Positions 6,898 to 13,425 are shown, counted from the first letter of the stretch. The stretch is DNA of 13,602 nt from CAZJHM01 sp964545925 (GCA_964545925.1 CAZJHM010000020.1:1-13602), one strand, 5' to 3'. The notes: a model not told the origin generated them from the letters alone. Numbers and translations are program-made.

Positions 6898-6936
6898 GCA
6901 AACCTGTCTGTGTGCCTAAATTTCCTATATTCGTGT
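6898..6936 (+). promoter_or_regulatory. Pre-23S processing stem, 3' strand of bulge-helix-bulge
   Basis: This is the partner of 3906-3943: GCAAAC, TGTCTGTGT, central GCCT, bulge AAA (6918-6920), TTTCCTATA, CGTGT. A small hairpin, ATATTC-GTGA-GAATAT (6878-6893, GNRA-type loop), lies between the mature 3' end and this strand. Confidence 0.82.
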
Positions 6937-6941
6937 TTTAT

Positions 6942-6994
6942 ATTTTTTTTAAATAATCTATTTTTTAGAAAACAAAACTATTTATAATTTTTTT
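6942..6994 (+). terminator. T-tract terminator region of the rRNA operon
   Basis: Three T-runs (T8 at 6943-6950, T6 at 6961-6966, T7 at 6988-6994) follow the 23S processing stem with no 5S gene in between. Archaeal termination at consecutive U-tracts fits this. Confidence 0.5.
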
Positions 6995-7020
6995 CAGAAA
7001 AACAAATTTTAAAAAAATAG

Positions 7021-7030
7021 TTATTTAAAG
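7021..7030 (+). promoter_or_regulatory. TATA box for the 7068 gene
   Basis: TTATTTAAAG lies 47 to 38 bases before the ATG, predicting a start site near 7050 and a leader of about 18 bases holding the Shine-Dalgarno. Almost the same box (TATTTAAAG) precedes the gene at 13270. Confidence 0.5.
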
Positions 7031-7056
7031 AGATTGAATTTAATGTCTTTATTAGT

Positions 7057-7062
7057 GAGGTG
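7057..7062 (+). promoter_or_regulatory. Shine-Dalgarno for the 7068 gene
   Basis: GAGGTG is fully complementary to CACCTC in the 3' end of the 16S rRNA of this window. It ends 5 bases before the ATG at 7068. It decides the start: the in-frame GTG at 7062 overlaps it. Confidence 0.75.
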
Positions 7063-7067
7063 TGAAC

Positions 7068-7553
7068 ATGCGCTTAGGCTTAAGATCTTTTTATGAAGGT
7101 AATCAAGGAACAACAAAAACAGACTTGGTTGAAATAGGAAAAAAAGTTGCACATTCAACAGATAGAAAATCAAAAACAGGAATGCTCTTACCATTAGTAA
7201 GAAATCCATCAATCTCAGCAAGAGATTTAGTTGAAAACATTCCTCTTTTGGATTTAAAACAAGCAGGAATGTCTCCAAGAAAAATGCTCAATGCATTAAT
7301 AGAAATAGAAAACTCAAAAAATCTCGGCAAGGCAAAAATTCCAAAAGGACAAGTAATGTCAGATTCATCAAATGACTATACTTCTGTCTATCAAAAAATA
7401 GCTGAAATATATGCTCCAGATGAATTAGCAGCTCATGGATTTCCACATGCTGAAAGAGAATTAATCTATCATTCAATAAAAAGAGACAATGAAGAAAAGA
7501 AAGAGCCAACAATGAAATTAATCAAACAAGAAGTCAAACACTACATAGATTGA
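7068..7553 (+). CDS. 161-residue protein of unknown function with strong ribosome binding site
   Basis: I do not recognise this family. The protein (MRLGLRSFYEGNQGTTKTDLVEIGK...) is soluble, mixed-charge and probably mostly helical, with no cysteines, signal peptide or membrane segment. The N-terminal half contains a segment reading like helix-turn pairs (PSISARDLVENIPLLDLKQAGMSPRKMLNALIEIENSKN, about 48-86). The C-terminal half has DYTSVYQKIAEIYAPDELAAHGFPHAERELIYHSIKRDNEEKKEPTMKLIKQEVKHYID. The ATG at 7068 is preferred over GTG 7062 because of the well-spaced Shine-Dalgarno. Unlike most genes here it has a leadered mRNA, which may mean higher or regulated expression. It lies alone between the rRNA operon and a small coiled-coil gene. 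Confidence 0.75.
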   Translation: MRLGLRSFYEGNQGTTKTDLVEIGKKVAHSTDRKSKTGMLLPLVRNPSISARDLVENIPLLDLKQAGMSPRKMLNALIEIENSKNLGKAKIPKGQVMSDSSNDYTSVYQKIAEIYAPDELAAHGFPHAERELIYHSIKRDNEEKKEPTMKLIKQEVKHYID

Positions 7554-7555
7554 TT

Positions 7556-7640
7556 TCTTTTCTCTTTTTTATTTTAATTTATTTTTTTACAAATTTTCTT
7601 TTTAATTTATTTTTTCCAATTTTCCCTATTATTTTTCTTA
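7556..7640 (+). terminator. Long T-rich terminator region
   Basis: Almost the whole stretch after the stop codon is T, in repeated runs of 5-7 broken by single A or C (TTTTTTATTTTAATTTATTTTTTTAC and later runs). It is a typical multi-U archaeal termination zone with no coding signal. Confidence 0.45.
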
Positions 7641-7674
7641 ATACAAAAAAAGAATTCTAAGACAAAACCAAAAA

Positions 7675-7684
7675 CTTTAATATC
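7675..7684 (+). promoter_or_regulatory. TATA box for the 7704 gene
   Basis: CTTTAATATC lies 29 to 20 bases before the ATG at 7704, predicting a leaderless mRNA. Confidence 0.45.
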
Positions 7685-7703
7685 CAACAATCCTAATTAT
7701 ATT

Positions 7704-7916
7704 ATGGAAAAATCATATGAAGACAATCTTTCAGAAACAATCTATCAACTTTCAGCTGAATATGAAGATTTAGTCAGACAATATCACAGACTAACTGCTC
7801 GCTTAAACCTTCTTTCCCCTTTTTCCTCTTTCTATCGTCCTCTTCTCAAACACTCTCAAAAACTAGAAACAAGAATGAAAAAAACCAAATCTAAAATCCA
7901 CAAACTCCGAAAATAA
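7704..7916 (+). CDS. Small helical, basic-tailed protein, function unknown
   Basis: A 70-residue protein. Residues about 5-35 (YEDNLSETIYQLSAEYEDLVRQYHRLTARLN) form an amphipathic helix with heptad spacing. A turn (LSPFSSFYRPLL) follows, then a second basic helix ending KKTKSKIHKLRK. This is the shape of a helical hairpin or a small coiled-coil dimer. No family is recognised. The TATA box is correctly spaced for leaderless expression. It stands alone, with T/A-rich spacers on both sides. The middle of the gene switches from A-ending to pyrimidine-rich codons (CTTCTTTCCCCTTTTTCC), which may just reflect the Leu-Ser-Pro-Phe run. Confidence 0.65.
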   Translation: MEKSYEDNLSETIYQLSAEYEDLVRQYHRLTARLNLLSPFSSFYRPLLKHSQKLETRMKKTKSKIHKLRK

Positions 7917-7986
7917 TTTTATTTTTCAAATTCTAAAAAATTTCCATTTTAAGAAAAATCTAAATTTAGAAAATTTCAAAAGAAAA

Positions 7987-7996
7987 CTTTTTATTC
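7987..7996 (+). promoter_or_regulatory. TATA box for the acylphosphatase gene
   Basis: CTTTTTATTC lies 30 to 21 bases before the ATG at 8017, leaderless spacing. Confidence 0.45.
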
Positions 7997-8016
7997 TTCC
8001 CTCCTAAAAATAAAGT

Positions 8017-8280
8017 ATGGAATCATTTCTTTTAACAATTTCAGGCAGAGTTCAAGGAATAGGCTTTCGCTACTCATGTCAATCATTAGCAAATTCCCTT
8101 CAACTAAAAGGATATGCAAAAAACCTCATAGACGGAAAAGTAGAAATCCTAGTCCAAGGAAAAAAAGAACATATAGAAGAATTCCAGTCTCGCTTAAACA
8201 GTCTTCCCCTTGCCCGAATCTCGCAAATTAAAAAAGAAAAAACAGATTCAGAAAAAAAAGATGATTTCCAAATCCTTTAA
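8017..8280 (+). CDS. acyP: Acylphosphatase
   Basis: An 87-residue acylphosphatase, a small soluble cytoplasmic enzyme that hydrolyses carboxyl-phosphate bonds such as those in acetyl phosphate, carbamoyl phosphate and 1,3-bisphosphoglycerate. The first motif GRVQGIGFRY (residues 10-19) forms the phosphate-binding loop with catalytic Arg18. The second motif, GYAKNL (32-37), carries catalytic Asn36 that positions the attacking water. GKVEILVQG (about 40-48) is the conserved strand after it. The length matches the family (about 90 residues). The usual C-terminal segment is altered: the last 15 residues are Lys/Glu/Asp-rich and end DDFQIL, close to the family's -F-x-I end. It is convergent with the downstream GTPase gene. 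The family call is firm; the physiological substrate is unknown. Confidence 0.95.
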   Translation: MESFLLTISGRVQGIGFRYSCQSLANSLQLKGYAKNLIDGKVEILVQGKKEHIEEFQSRLNSLPLARISQIKKEKTDSEKKDDFQIL

Positions 8281-8355
8281 TTTTTAAAATCTATATTTTA
8301 TAAAAAAATAAACAAATTTCAAAAAAATAAATAAAAAAATTTCCAAAAAGAAAAA
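8281..8355. terminator. Shared A/T-rich terminator between convergent genes
   Basis: The 75 bases between the two stop codons carry T-runs readable from the plus strand (TTTTTAAAATCTATATTTT) and A-runs that become U-tracts on the minus strand (AAAAAAATAA repeated). It therefore probably ends both transcripts. No gene is seen. Confidence 0.4.
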
Positions 8356-9345
8356 TCATTTAGCATTATGCACAATTTCAATTACATCACGATTTTTCAG
8401 AACATATTCTTTTCCAATCAATTTCTTAGTCCTAACATCAATAGCCTTGATAAAATTCTTTCCAAAATCAGTATGTAAATAATAAGCAAAATCTAAAGCA
8501 GTAGAACCTTTTTTCATTAAAAAACAATCAGGCAAAACTCTTCCTTCACTATCTGCTAGTTTGTTTACTCCACCTGGAAATATAGCAATATATCCTAAAA
8601 ATTCAAAAACTGCCTTTTCCAAAACCTGTTGAACTCCAGTATCACCAAAAACATCAATAACATTTTTCTTAATATATTCTAAACCTTTTTTTTGTCTTTC
8701 ATCCATTTCTTTCAAGATTTCAAATTCCTTAAATCCAGGAAAATATCTAATACTTCCTTCTTTGTCTGCTTTCTTAAGAACTAATTCAGAAATCGCACTA
8801 CAAGGAACAATTTTATATTTGTCTTTTAATTTTTCATAATTTTCTTTTCCAGCTCCGATATCAACTTTATTCCCAGCAATNNNNNNNNNNNNNNNNNNNN
8901 NNNNNNNNNNNNNNNNNNNNNNNNNNNNNNNNNNNNNNNNNNNNNNNNNNNNNNNNNNNNNNNNNNNNNNNNNNNNNNNNCAAGCTTCTCCTTTTTCATT
9001 TGTTTTTCCACTCATATCAACTATATGAACAAGAATATCTGCCTTACGCAAATCATCTAAAAACTTGTTTCCTAAACCTTTGCCTTCATGTGCCCCAGGA
9101 ATCAATCCAGCAACATCAATTATTTCCACTGGAACATATCTCATTCCTTTAGCAAGAAAACCAGTTCTAGGATTGCTTTCAACATTAAAATCTTTTCCAA
9201 CATCTTCAATTCTCACAAATCCAATTCCTTTGTTTGGCTCAATAGTTGTAAATGGGTAATCTGCCATTGGAACCTCTATAAAGGTTGAGGCAGAGAAAAA
9301 TGTGCTTTTCCCACTACTTGGTTTGCCAACTAATCCTATTATCAT
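8356..9345 (-). CDS. ychF: YchF/Obg-like GTPase with TGS domain (broken by assembly gap)
   Basis: Ribosome-associated P-loop NTPase of the Obg/YchF family, archaeal branch. From the N-terminus: P-loop GKPSSGKS (7-14), switch/G2 region YPFTTIEPNKG (30-40), the archaeal YchF signature SNPRTG (57-62), G3 DVAGL (77-81) followed by IPGAHEGKGLGNKFLDDLRKADILVHIVD. After the gap come the G4 motif NKVD and G5-like CSAIS, then a C-terminal TGS domain of about 75 residues (SEGRVLPDCFLMKKGSTALDFAYYLHTDFGKNF...NRDVIEIV). NKxD at G4 is the standard guanine motif, unlike bacterial YchF, which prefers ATP. A 100-N scaffold gap (8881-8980) removes the segment between G3 and G4. Archaeal homologues are about 390-400 residues, so roughly 100 residues rather than 34 are probably missing. 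A GAGG Shine-Dalgarno lies 7 bases before the ATG. Confidence 0.9.
   Translation of the reverse strand: MIIGLVGKPSSGKSTFFSASTFIEVPMADYPFTTIEPNKGIGFVRIEDVGKDFNVESNPRTGFLAKGMRYVPVEIIDVAGLIPGAHEGKGLGNKFLDDLRKADILVHIVDMSGKTNEKGEAXXXXXXXXXXXXXXXXXXXXXXXXXXXXXXXXXXIAGNKVDIGAGKENYEKLKDKYKIVPCSAISELVLKKADKEGSIRYFPGFKEFEILKEMDERQKKGLEYIKKNVIDVFGDTGVQQVLEKAVFEFLGYIAIFPGGVNKLADSEGRVLPDCFLMKKGSTALDFAYYLHTDFGKNFIKAIDVRTKKLIGKEYVLKNRDVIEIVHNAK
8881..8980. other. Assembly gap of 100 N
   Basis: Exactly 100 N, the conventional placeholder for a scaffold join of unknown length. It lies inside the GTPase gene. The two flanks are compatible in frame and order, so the join is probably right but the length is not. 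Confidence 0.98.
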
Positions 9346-9352
9346 ATTTTTT

Positions 9353-9357
9353 CCTCA
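9353..9357 (-). promoter_or_regulatory. Shine-Dalgarno for the YchF-like gene
   Basis: Read on the minus strand, TGAGG precedes the ATG (9345-9343) with a 7-base spacer. GAGG is complementary to the 16S 3' end. With 7057-7062 it is one of only two convincing Shine-Dalgarno sites in the window. Confidence 0.5.
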
Positions 9358-9412
9358 TTTTTTCTCTAAAACCCAACAAAACCATTTCTTTTCTCTAAAA
9401 ACAACCTACCCG

Positions 9413-9427
9413 AATATATTTATATTA
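9413..9427 (+). promoter_or_regulatory. TATA box for the membrane protein-SMC-like operon
   Basis: AATATATTTATATTA is 43 to 29 bases before the ATG at 9456, giving a predicted leader of about 12 bases. A GTGAT just before the ATG is only a weak match to a Shine-Dalgarno. Being nearly symmetric, the same A/T block could also serve the divergent YchF-like gene. Confidence 0.45.
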
Positions 9428-9455
9428 GTTTTCACTTAAATTCTAGTGTGATTTA

Positions 9456-10205
9456 ATGATAAAATACGTGACAAAAGCATTATCCTATCTAAAAAACCCC
9501 TCAACATACTACCCAATAATTTTATTTACAATTTTGCAAACAGTCTTTACTTTAACTTGGCTTTTCTTTGGACAGCCAGAAGTAATCTTTGATTTACTAT
9601 CTGTTTATTTCATAACAAATCCTTTTGAGTTATTTATGATTGCTCCATTTGCAGTTTTATCTCTTGTAGCATTTTATTTCCTTTTCTTAACTTTATTATT
9701 TTGGATTTCAGTTATTTATTCAAAAATAGATTCAAAAAAATTCATAGGAGAACTTCTTGCAATAAAGAATTTCAAAACTGCTTTTTCAGCAGCAATTGCA
9801 GTAACTCTCAGTCTAGCCTTTCTTTGCACAGTTGGATTAACAGTTCTTTATCTTCTATCTTTAATCAACCCTTTTTTAGCAATTCTTGGTTTGCTAATTG
9901 GAATAGTTCTAATGTTCTATTACATGATAAGGTTTATTTTCTTCCCTTTTATTATGGGATTGAAAAACTTAAATTTCTATAAAGCAATGGTAGAAAGCTA
10001 TTCTTTTACAAAAGGTAAATTCTGGAACATTTTCTTTTATTTCATTCTTCTGCAAATAATTGCCGGAGTAATAACATATATTTCTTTTTTACTCGCAACA
10101 TTCTTTGGTTTTTCAGAAGAAATATCTCTTTTAGCAGGACTTTTAGTTGCAGCATTCAACCAGCTTGCAATTTATTCTTATTACACACTAAAAAAAGTTG
10201 AGTAA
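9456..10205 (+). CDS. Six-helix integral membrane protein, function unknown
   Basis: A 249-residue membrane protein with about six hydrophobic segments: roughly 19-38, 59-88, 109-134, 136-168, 189-217 and 221-245. The second and fourth are long enough to be re-entrant or tilted. There is no cleavable signal peptide. The segment KAMVESYSFTKGKFWNIFFYFILLQ (176-200) resembles the 'AL-x-S-w-x-L-x-KG-n-f-w' pattern seen in uncharacterised archaeal and bacterial polytopic proteins of the glycerophosphodiester phosphodiesterase membrane-domain/DUF4013-like type; this similarity is from memory and only suggestive. Its TAA stop is followed by a single T and then the ATG of the SMC-like ATPase, so the two are almost certainly co-transcribed and perhaps translationally coupled. 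Confidence 0.8.
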   Translation: MIKYVTKALSYLKNPSTYYPIILFTILQTVFTLTWLFFGQPEVIFDLLSVYFITNPFELFMIAPFAVLSLVAFYFLFLTLLFWISVIYSKIDSKKFIGELLAIKNFKTAFSAAIAVTLSLAFLCTVGLTVLYLLSLINPFLAILGLLIGIVLMFYYMIRFIFFPFIMGLKNLNFYKAMVESYSFTKGKFWNIFFYFILLQIIAGVITYISFLLATFFGFSEEISLLAGLLVAAFNQLAIYSYYTLKKVE

Positions 10206-10206
10206 T

Positions 10207-13143
10207 ATGATTACTCTCAACAAACTCCTCCTGAAAAACTTCAAGTCTTTCCGAAATGCTGAAATTCCTTTAAAACAAGGACTAACAGCAATAGTAGGAG
10301 AAAATGGGCATGGAAAAAGCAATATAGCAGATGCAATGCTTTTTGTTTTAGGAGAAACTTCAATGAAGCTTTTGAGAGCTCCGAGAATGTCTGATTTAAT
10401 AAATTACACTTCAAAAGAAAAGTTAGCAAGAGTAACTTTGGAATTTGAACACAAAAAGACAAAACATGAAATCTCACGAATAATAGATTCAGAAGGAAAA
10501 AGCTTTTACAGATGGAATGGAAAAAGAGCAACAATGTCTGAGATTGTCTCTTTCTTAGAAGATATTGGATTGAAAACCGACTACAATATAATTCTCCAAA
10601 ACACCTCTACAAAAGTTTTAGACATAGGAGGAGAACAAAGAAGAAAAATGATTGAAGATATAGCAGGAATCTCAGAATATGAAGAGAAAAAACAAGAAGC
10701 TCTGAAAAATCTAGAGGTTGTTGAAAGAAGATTAAGGGACATAAATATTGTTTATGCTGAAAAAAACACTCTTTTATCTGAACTAAAAAAAGATAAAGAA
10801 ATAGCGGAAACAGCAATGGAATTAGAAGGAGACATAAAAAAAATCCGAGCTCAATTAATCTCACATAGACAACATCACTTAAAGGAAGAAAGCAAAGAAT
10901 ATGAAAATCAAGAAAAAGAGTTAGAAAAAGAAATAGGAACTTTAGATTTACAAAAACAAAATTCTCTAAAAGAAATAAATTCTCTAAAAGAAAAGCTTGA
11001 ACTCTTAGAAAAAAATCTTTTTGAAACTTTTGAAAAAGAACACTCCGAACTTTCTTCTCAATTATCCAAGCATGACTCCCTTTTTTATTCTTTACAAAAA
11101 GAAATCTCCATCTCTGAGACAACTCTCCAACAAAAAAATATTTCTTTGCAAGAGATAGATGAAAGAACAAAATCAGGAAAAGAAGAAATTGAAAAAATAT
11201 CCTCAGAACTTCAAGAAATGAAAAACAGACAATCTTCTCTTTCATTAGATTTCCAAGAACTAAAAAAACAAGAAAAAGAAAAAGATGTCTCAATCCTTTT
11301 TGAAAAGATAGATTCCCTAGAGAAACAATTATCTGAAATAACAGATTCTCTTTCAAAAGAAAAAGAACACTATTTTGAAAACACATCTCGTCAAGCTTCA
11401 ATAAAAGAACAAAGAGAAAGATTAATGAAACAATTTTCTCTCTCCGAGAAAACCTTAAAAGAAACAGAAGAAGAAATCCTAAAACGCTCTTCTCTTTTAA
11501 AAGAACTTTCACAATTAGAAAACAATCTGAAAAAAAAGCAGTCTTTGGAACAAGATTACTTAAAGATTCTTTCACTTTTAGAACAATCAAAAGCCAAAAG
11601 AAAAGAATATGAAAAAAGATTATCTGAACTCTCACAAGCAAAATCCAATTGTCCAACTTGCGAACGTCCTTTAGCTGAAAAAAAGAAAAAAGATTTACAG
11701 GATTCTCTTTCTTCTGAAATTTCCCAACTTAAACAAAAAGAAAAAACTTTCCAGCAAAATATGGAACAAATAAAAAACAACATAGAACAACTTGAAAAAC
11801 TTTCCAACAAAGCTTCCGACTTGCGAACAAAGACAGCAGACTTCAACTTTCTTAAAGAAAAGAAATCTTCTCTTTCTTCAGAACTTCAAAACCTCAAAAC
11901 AACAATCTCAAACTTAGACTCCGAAGCTAAGAAATTCCAAATCCTAAATATCACTGAAAAAATCTCAGACTTGGAAAAGAAACAATCTTCGTTAAGAGAA
12001 AATCTTTCAGCAATCAGAGGTTCAAAAGAAATATTGGCAAGAGAAGAACTTTCCAAAAAACTATCTTTTTTTACCCAAGAGTTAGCAGCTTTAGAAGAAA
12101 GAATAAAGATTACTTCTCAACATATCCAAAATCTCAAAGAACAGCAAATTAAACTAAAAAATCAAAAAGCCTTTCTTTCTTCTGAAATCTCAAATTTAAA
12201 AGAAAAAATAAAACAAACATCTCAGCAATCAAAGACATCTCAGCAGGAAAAAGACAAACTTGAAAAGAGAATTAAGGAACTGGAAAAATCCAAAGAAAAA
12301 GATTTGAAAGAAAGAACACAAGAGAAAAAGAAACTTTCAATAGCAGAGCAAAATTATGCTTCAATAGAAATAAAACTAAAAAAGAAAGAATCCGAATTCC
12401 AAGACATAAAACTCCTTCTTTCTTCTTTTAAAACAAAAGAGGAAAACTTACAGGATGACTTTTTGAAATTCAGTTCTTTTCTCTCAAAAAAGTTCTCCTC
12501 TTATTCAATGAAAGAACTTGAACAATTATTAGAAGATAATACAAAAAGAAGAGAGGCAATAGGAAATGTTAATTACAAAGCAATAGAAAAATATTCTTTT
12601 GTTTATGAAGAGTTTGGAAAAATCTCAGAGAAAATAGAAATAGTCCAAAGAGAAAAAGAAGTTATAGAAGACATGATAGAAAAAATAGAACTTAAAAGAG
12701 ACGAACTTTTTATGAATACTCTAAATGAAATAAACAAACATTTCTCACAGTTATTTGAAATTCTTTTTGAAGGCAAAGGAGAATTAATTCTTTCTAATCC
12801 TGAAAAACCATTTGAATCAGAGTTAATCTTCCATGGTAGCACCCCTTTGAAAACATACAGAAGCATAGAAGAAATGTCCGGAGGAGAAAAAGCTTTAACA
12901 GCCTCTGCTTTTTTATTCGCAATTTCTCTTTATCGTCCATCTCCTTTCTATTTCTTTGATGAAATGGATGCTCCTTTAGACAAAAAACGCTCTGAGAGAT
13001 TTGCAAAACTTCTCCAAGAACTCTCATCTAAAAATCAACTCATAACAATAACCCACAATAATGTTGTTCTTTCAAAAGCCGACCAATTAATTGGAGTAGG
13101 AATAGGCAAAGATGGTTCCTCTTTAATTACACTAGAACTCTGA
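10207..13143 (+). CDS. SMC-superfamily ATPase with SMC heads and a central Rad50-like zinc hook
   Basis: A 978-residue chromosome-organising ATPase of the SMC/Rad50 superfamily. N-terminal head: Walker A G31-ENGHGK-S38 followed by SMC-type NIADAMLFVLGE, Q-loop Q131, and the SMC-like block RRKMIEDIAGISEYEEKKQEALKNLEVVERRL. C-terminal head: NVNYKAIEKY, signature S891-G-G-E894 (MSGGEKALTASAFLFAI), Walker B FYFFD918-E919, D-loop MDAPLD, and ITITHNN. About 155-830 is Lys/Glu/Ser-rich coiled coil. No globular hinge of about 150 residues is seen; instead Cys482 and Cys485 in NCPTCERPL lie at the midpoint, as in a Rad50 zinc hook. Full SMC proteins are about 1170 residues, so the loss of the hinge explains part of the shorter length. 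The ATG at 10207 is preferred to an in-frame TTG at 10198 because it follows the upstream stop by one base. No kleisin gene or Mre11 nuclease is adjacent. Confidence 0.9.
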   Translation: MITLNKLLLKNFKSFRNAEIPLKQGLTAIVGENGHGKSNIADAMLFVLGETSMKLLRAPRMSDLINYTSKEKLARVTLEFEHKKTKHEISRIIDSEGKSFYRWNGKRATMSEIVSFLEDIGLKTDYNIILQNTSTKVLDIGGEQRRKMIEDIAGISEYEEKKQEALKNLEVVERRLRDINIVYAEKNTLLSELKKDKEIAETAMELEGDIKKIRAQLISHRQHHLKEESKEYENQEKELEKEIGTLDLQKQNSLKEINSLKEKLELLEKNLFETFEKEHSELSSQLSKHDSLFYSLQKEISISETTLQQKNISLQEIDERTKSGKEEIEKISSELQEMKNRQSSLSLDFQELKKQEKEKDVSILFEKIDSLEKQLSEITDSLSKEKEHYFENTSRQASIKEQRERLMKQFSLSEKTLKETEEEILKRSSLLKELSQLENNLKKKQSLEQDYLKILSLLEQSKAKRKEYEKRLSELSQAKSNCPTCERPLAEKKKKDLQDSLSSEISQLKQKEKTFQQNMEQIKNNIEQLEKLSNKASDLRTKTADFNFLKEKKSSLSSELQNLKTTISNLDSEAKKFQILNITEKISDLEKKQSSLRENLSAIRGSKEILAREELSKKLSFFTQELAALEERIKITSQHIQNLKEQQIKLKNQKAFLSSEISNLKEKIKQTSQQSKTSQQEKDKLEKRIKELEKSKEKDLKERTQEKKKLSIAEQNYASIEIKLKKKESEFQDIKLLLSSFKTKEENLQDDFLKFSSFLSKKFSSYSMKELEQLLEDNTKRREAIGNVNYKAIEKYSFVYEEFGKISEKIEIVQREKEVIEDMIEKIELKRDELFMNTLNEINKHFSQLFEILFEGKGELILSNPEKPFESELIFHGSTPLKTYRSIEEMSGGEKALTASAFLFAISLYRPSPFYFFDEMDAPLDKKRSERFAKLLQELSSKNQLITITHNNVVLSKADQLIGVGIGKDGSSLITLEL

Positions 13144-13150
13144 TTTTCCC

Positions 13151-13217
13151 AAAACAATCTAGAACCCTAAATCCCTTCAAAAACAATTCTTCAAAAACAA
13201 TCTGGAACCCTAAATCC
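13151..13217 (+). repeat. Imperfect 24-bp direct repeat with internal short repeats
   Basis: Copy one is at 13151-13174 and copy two at 13194-13217. They agree at 23 of 24 positions (AAAACAATCT, A/G, then GAACCCTAAATCC). Between them a third AAAACAATTCT-like unit occurs. Only these copies are seen. It looks like a local duplication after the ATPase gene rather than a CRISPR or mobile element end. Confidence 0.75.
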
Positions 13218-13240
13218 AAAAAAACATATGTTAATAAACT

Positions 13241-13249
13241 TATTTAAAG
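13241..13249 (+). promoter_or_regulatory. TATA box for the putative toxin-antitoxin operon
   Basis: TATTTAAAG lies 29 to 21 bases before the ATG at 13270, leaderless spacing. Confidence 0.5.
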
Positions 13250-13269
13250 ATTATTTTTTAGTGAAACTT

Positions 13270-13407
13270 ATGCCTAAAAAAGAAATCCAAAACCAAAAAC
13301 CAATAAGAGTAAAAGCACATTTCAGAAAAATAGAAGACAAGCAAACATTAATTAATATTTTAGAAAAAATATATCTGAAACAAAAAAGACATTTGCTTTT
13401 TGTCTAA
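13270..13407 (+). CDS. 45-residue basic protein, possible antitoxin
   Basis: A short protein, MPKKEIQNQKPIRVKAHF... ending KQKRHLLFV, with a flexible basic N-terminus and one long helix (about residues 20-42). I recognise no family. It is called because a TATA box stands at the correct distance, and because an apparent RelE/ParE-like toxin starts 18 bases after its stop codon, the usual antitoxin-first layout. An in-frame GTG at 13261 would add three residues (VKL). The length and basic charge are unusual for an antitoxin, most of which are acidic, so the role is an inference from position only. Confidence 0.5.
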   Translation: MPKKEIQNQKPIRVKAHFRKIEDKQTLINILEKIYLKQKRHLLFV

Positions 13408-13425
13408 CTTTTAAAAGGTATTTTT

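Noticed and set aside
9065..9288. Two plus-strand frames opposite the YchF-like gene
   Set aside because: They are antisense to well-conserved GTPase motifs and have no start signals.
10198..10206. TTG start for the SMC-like ATPase
   Set aside because: It overlaps the upstream stop and is not needed; the ATG at 10207 gives a normal head N-terminus (MITLNKLLLKNFKSF).
10607..11656. Long open frame (349 codons) on the minus strand opposite the SMC-like gene
   Set aside because: It is Leu/Phe-rich only because it reads the antisense of a Lys/Glu/Ser coiled coil; there is no promoter or ribosome site, and the plus-strand gene is certain.
10207..13143. Plain Rad50 identity because of the zinc hook
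   Set aside because: Head motifs (NIADAMLFVLGE, DIAGISEYEEKK, NVNYKAIE, SGGEKALTA, DEMDAPLD) are of SMC type and no Mre11 gene is adjacent.
13151..13217. CRISPR array
   Set aside because: Only two full 24-bp copies, a spacer of about 19 bases that itself resembles the repeat, and no cas genes nearby.
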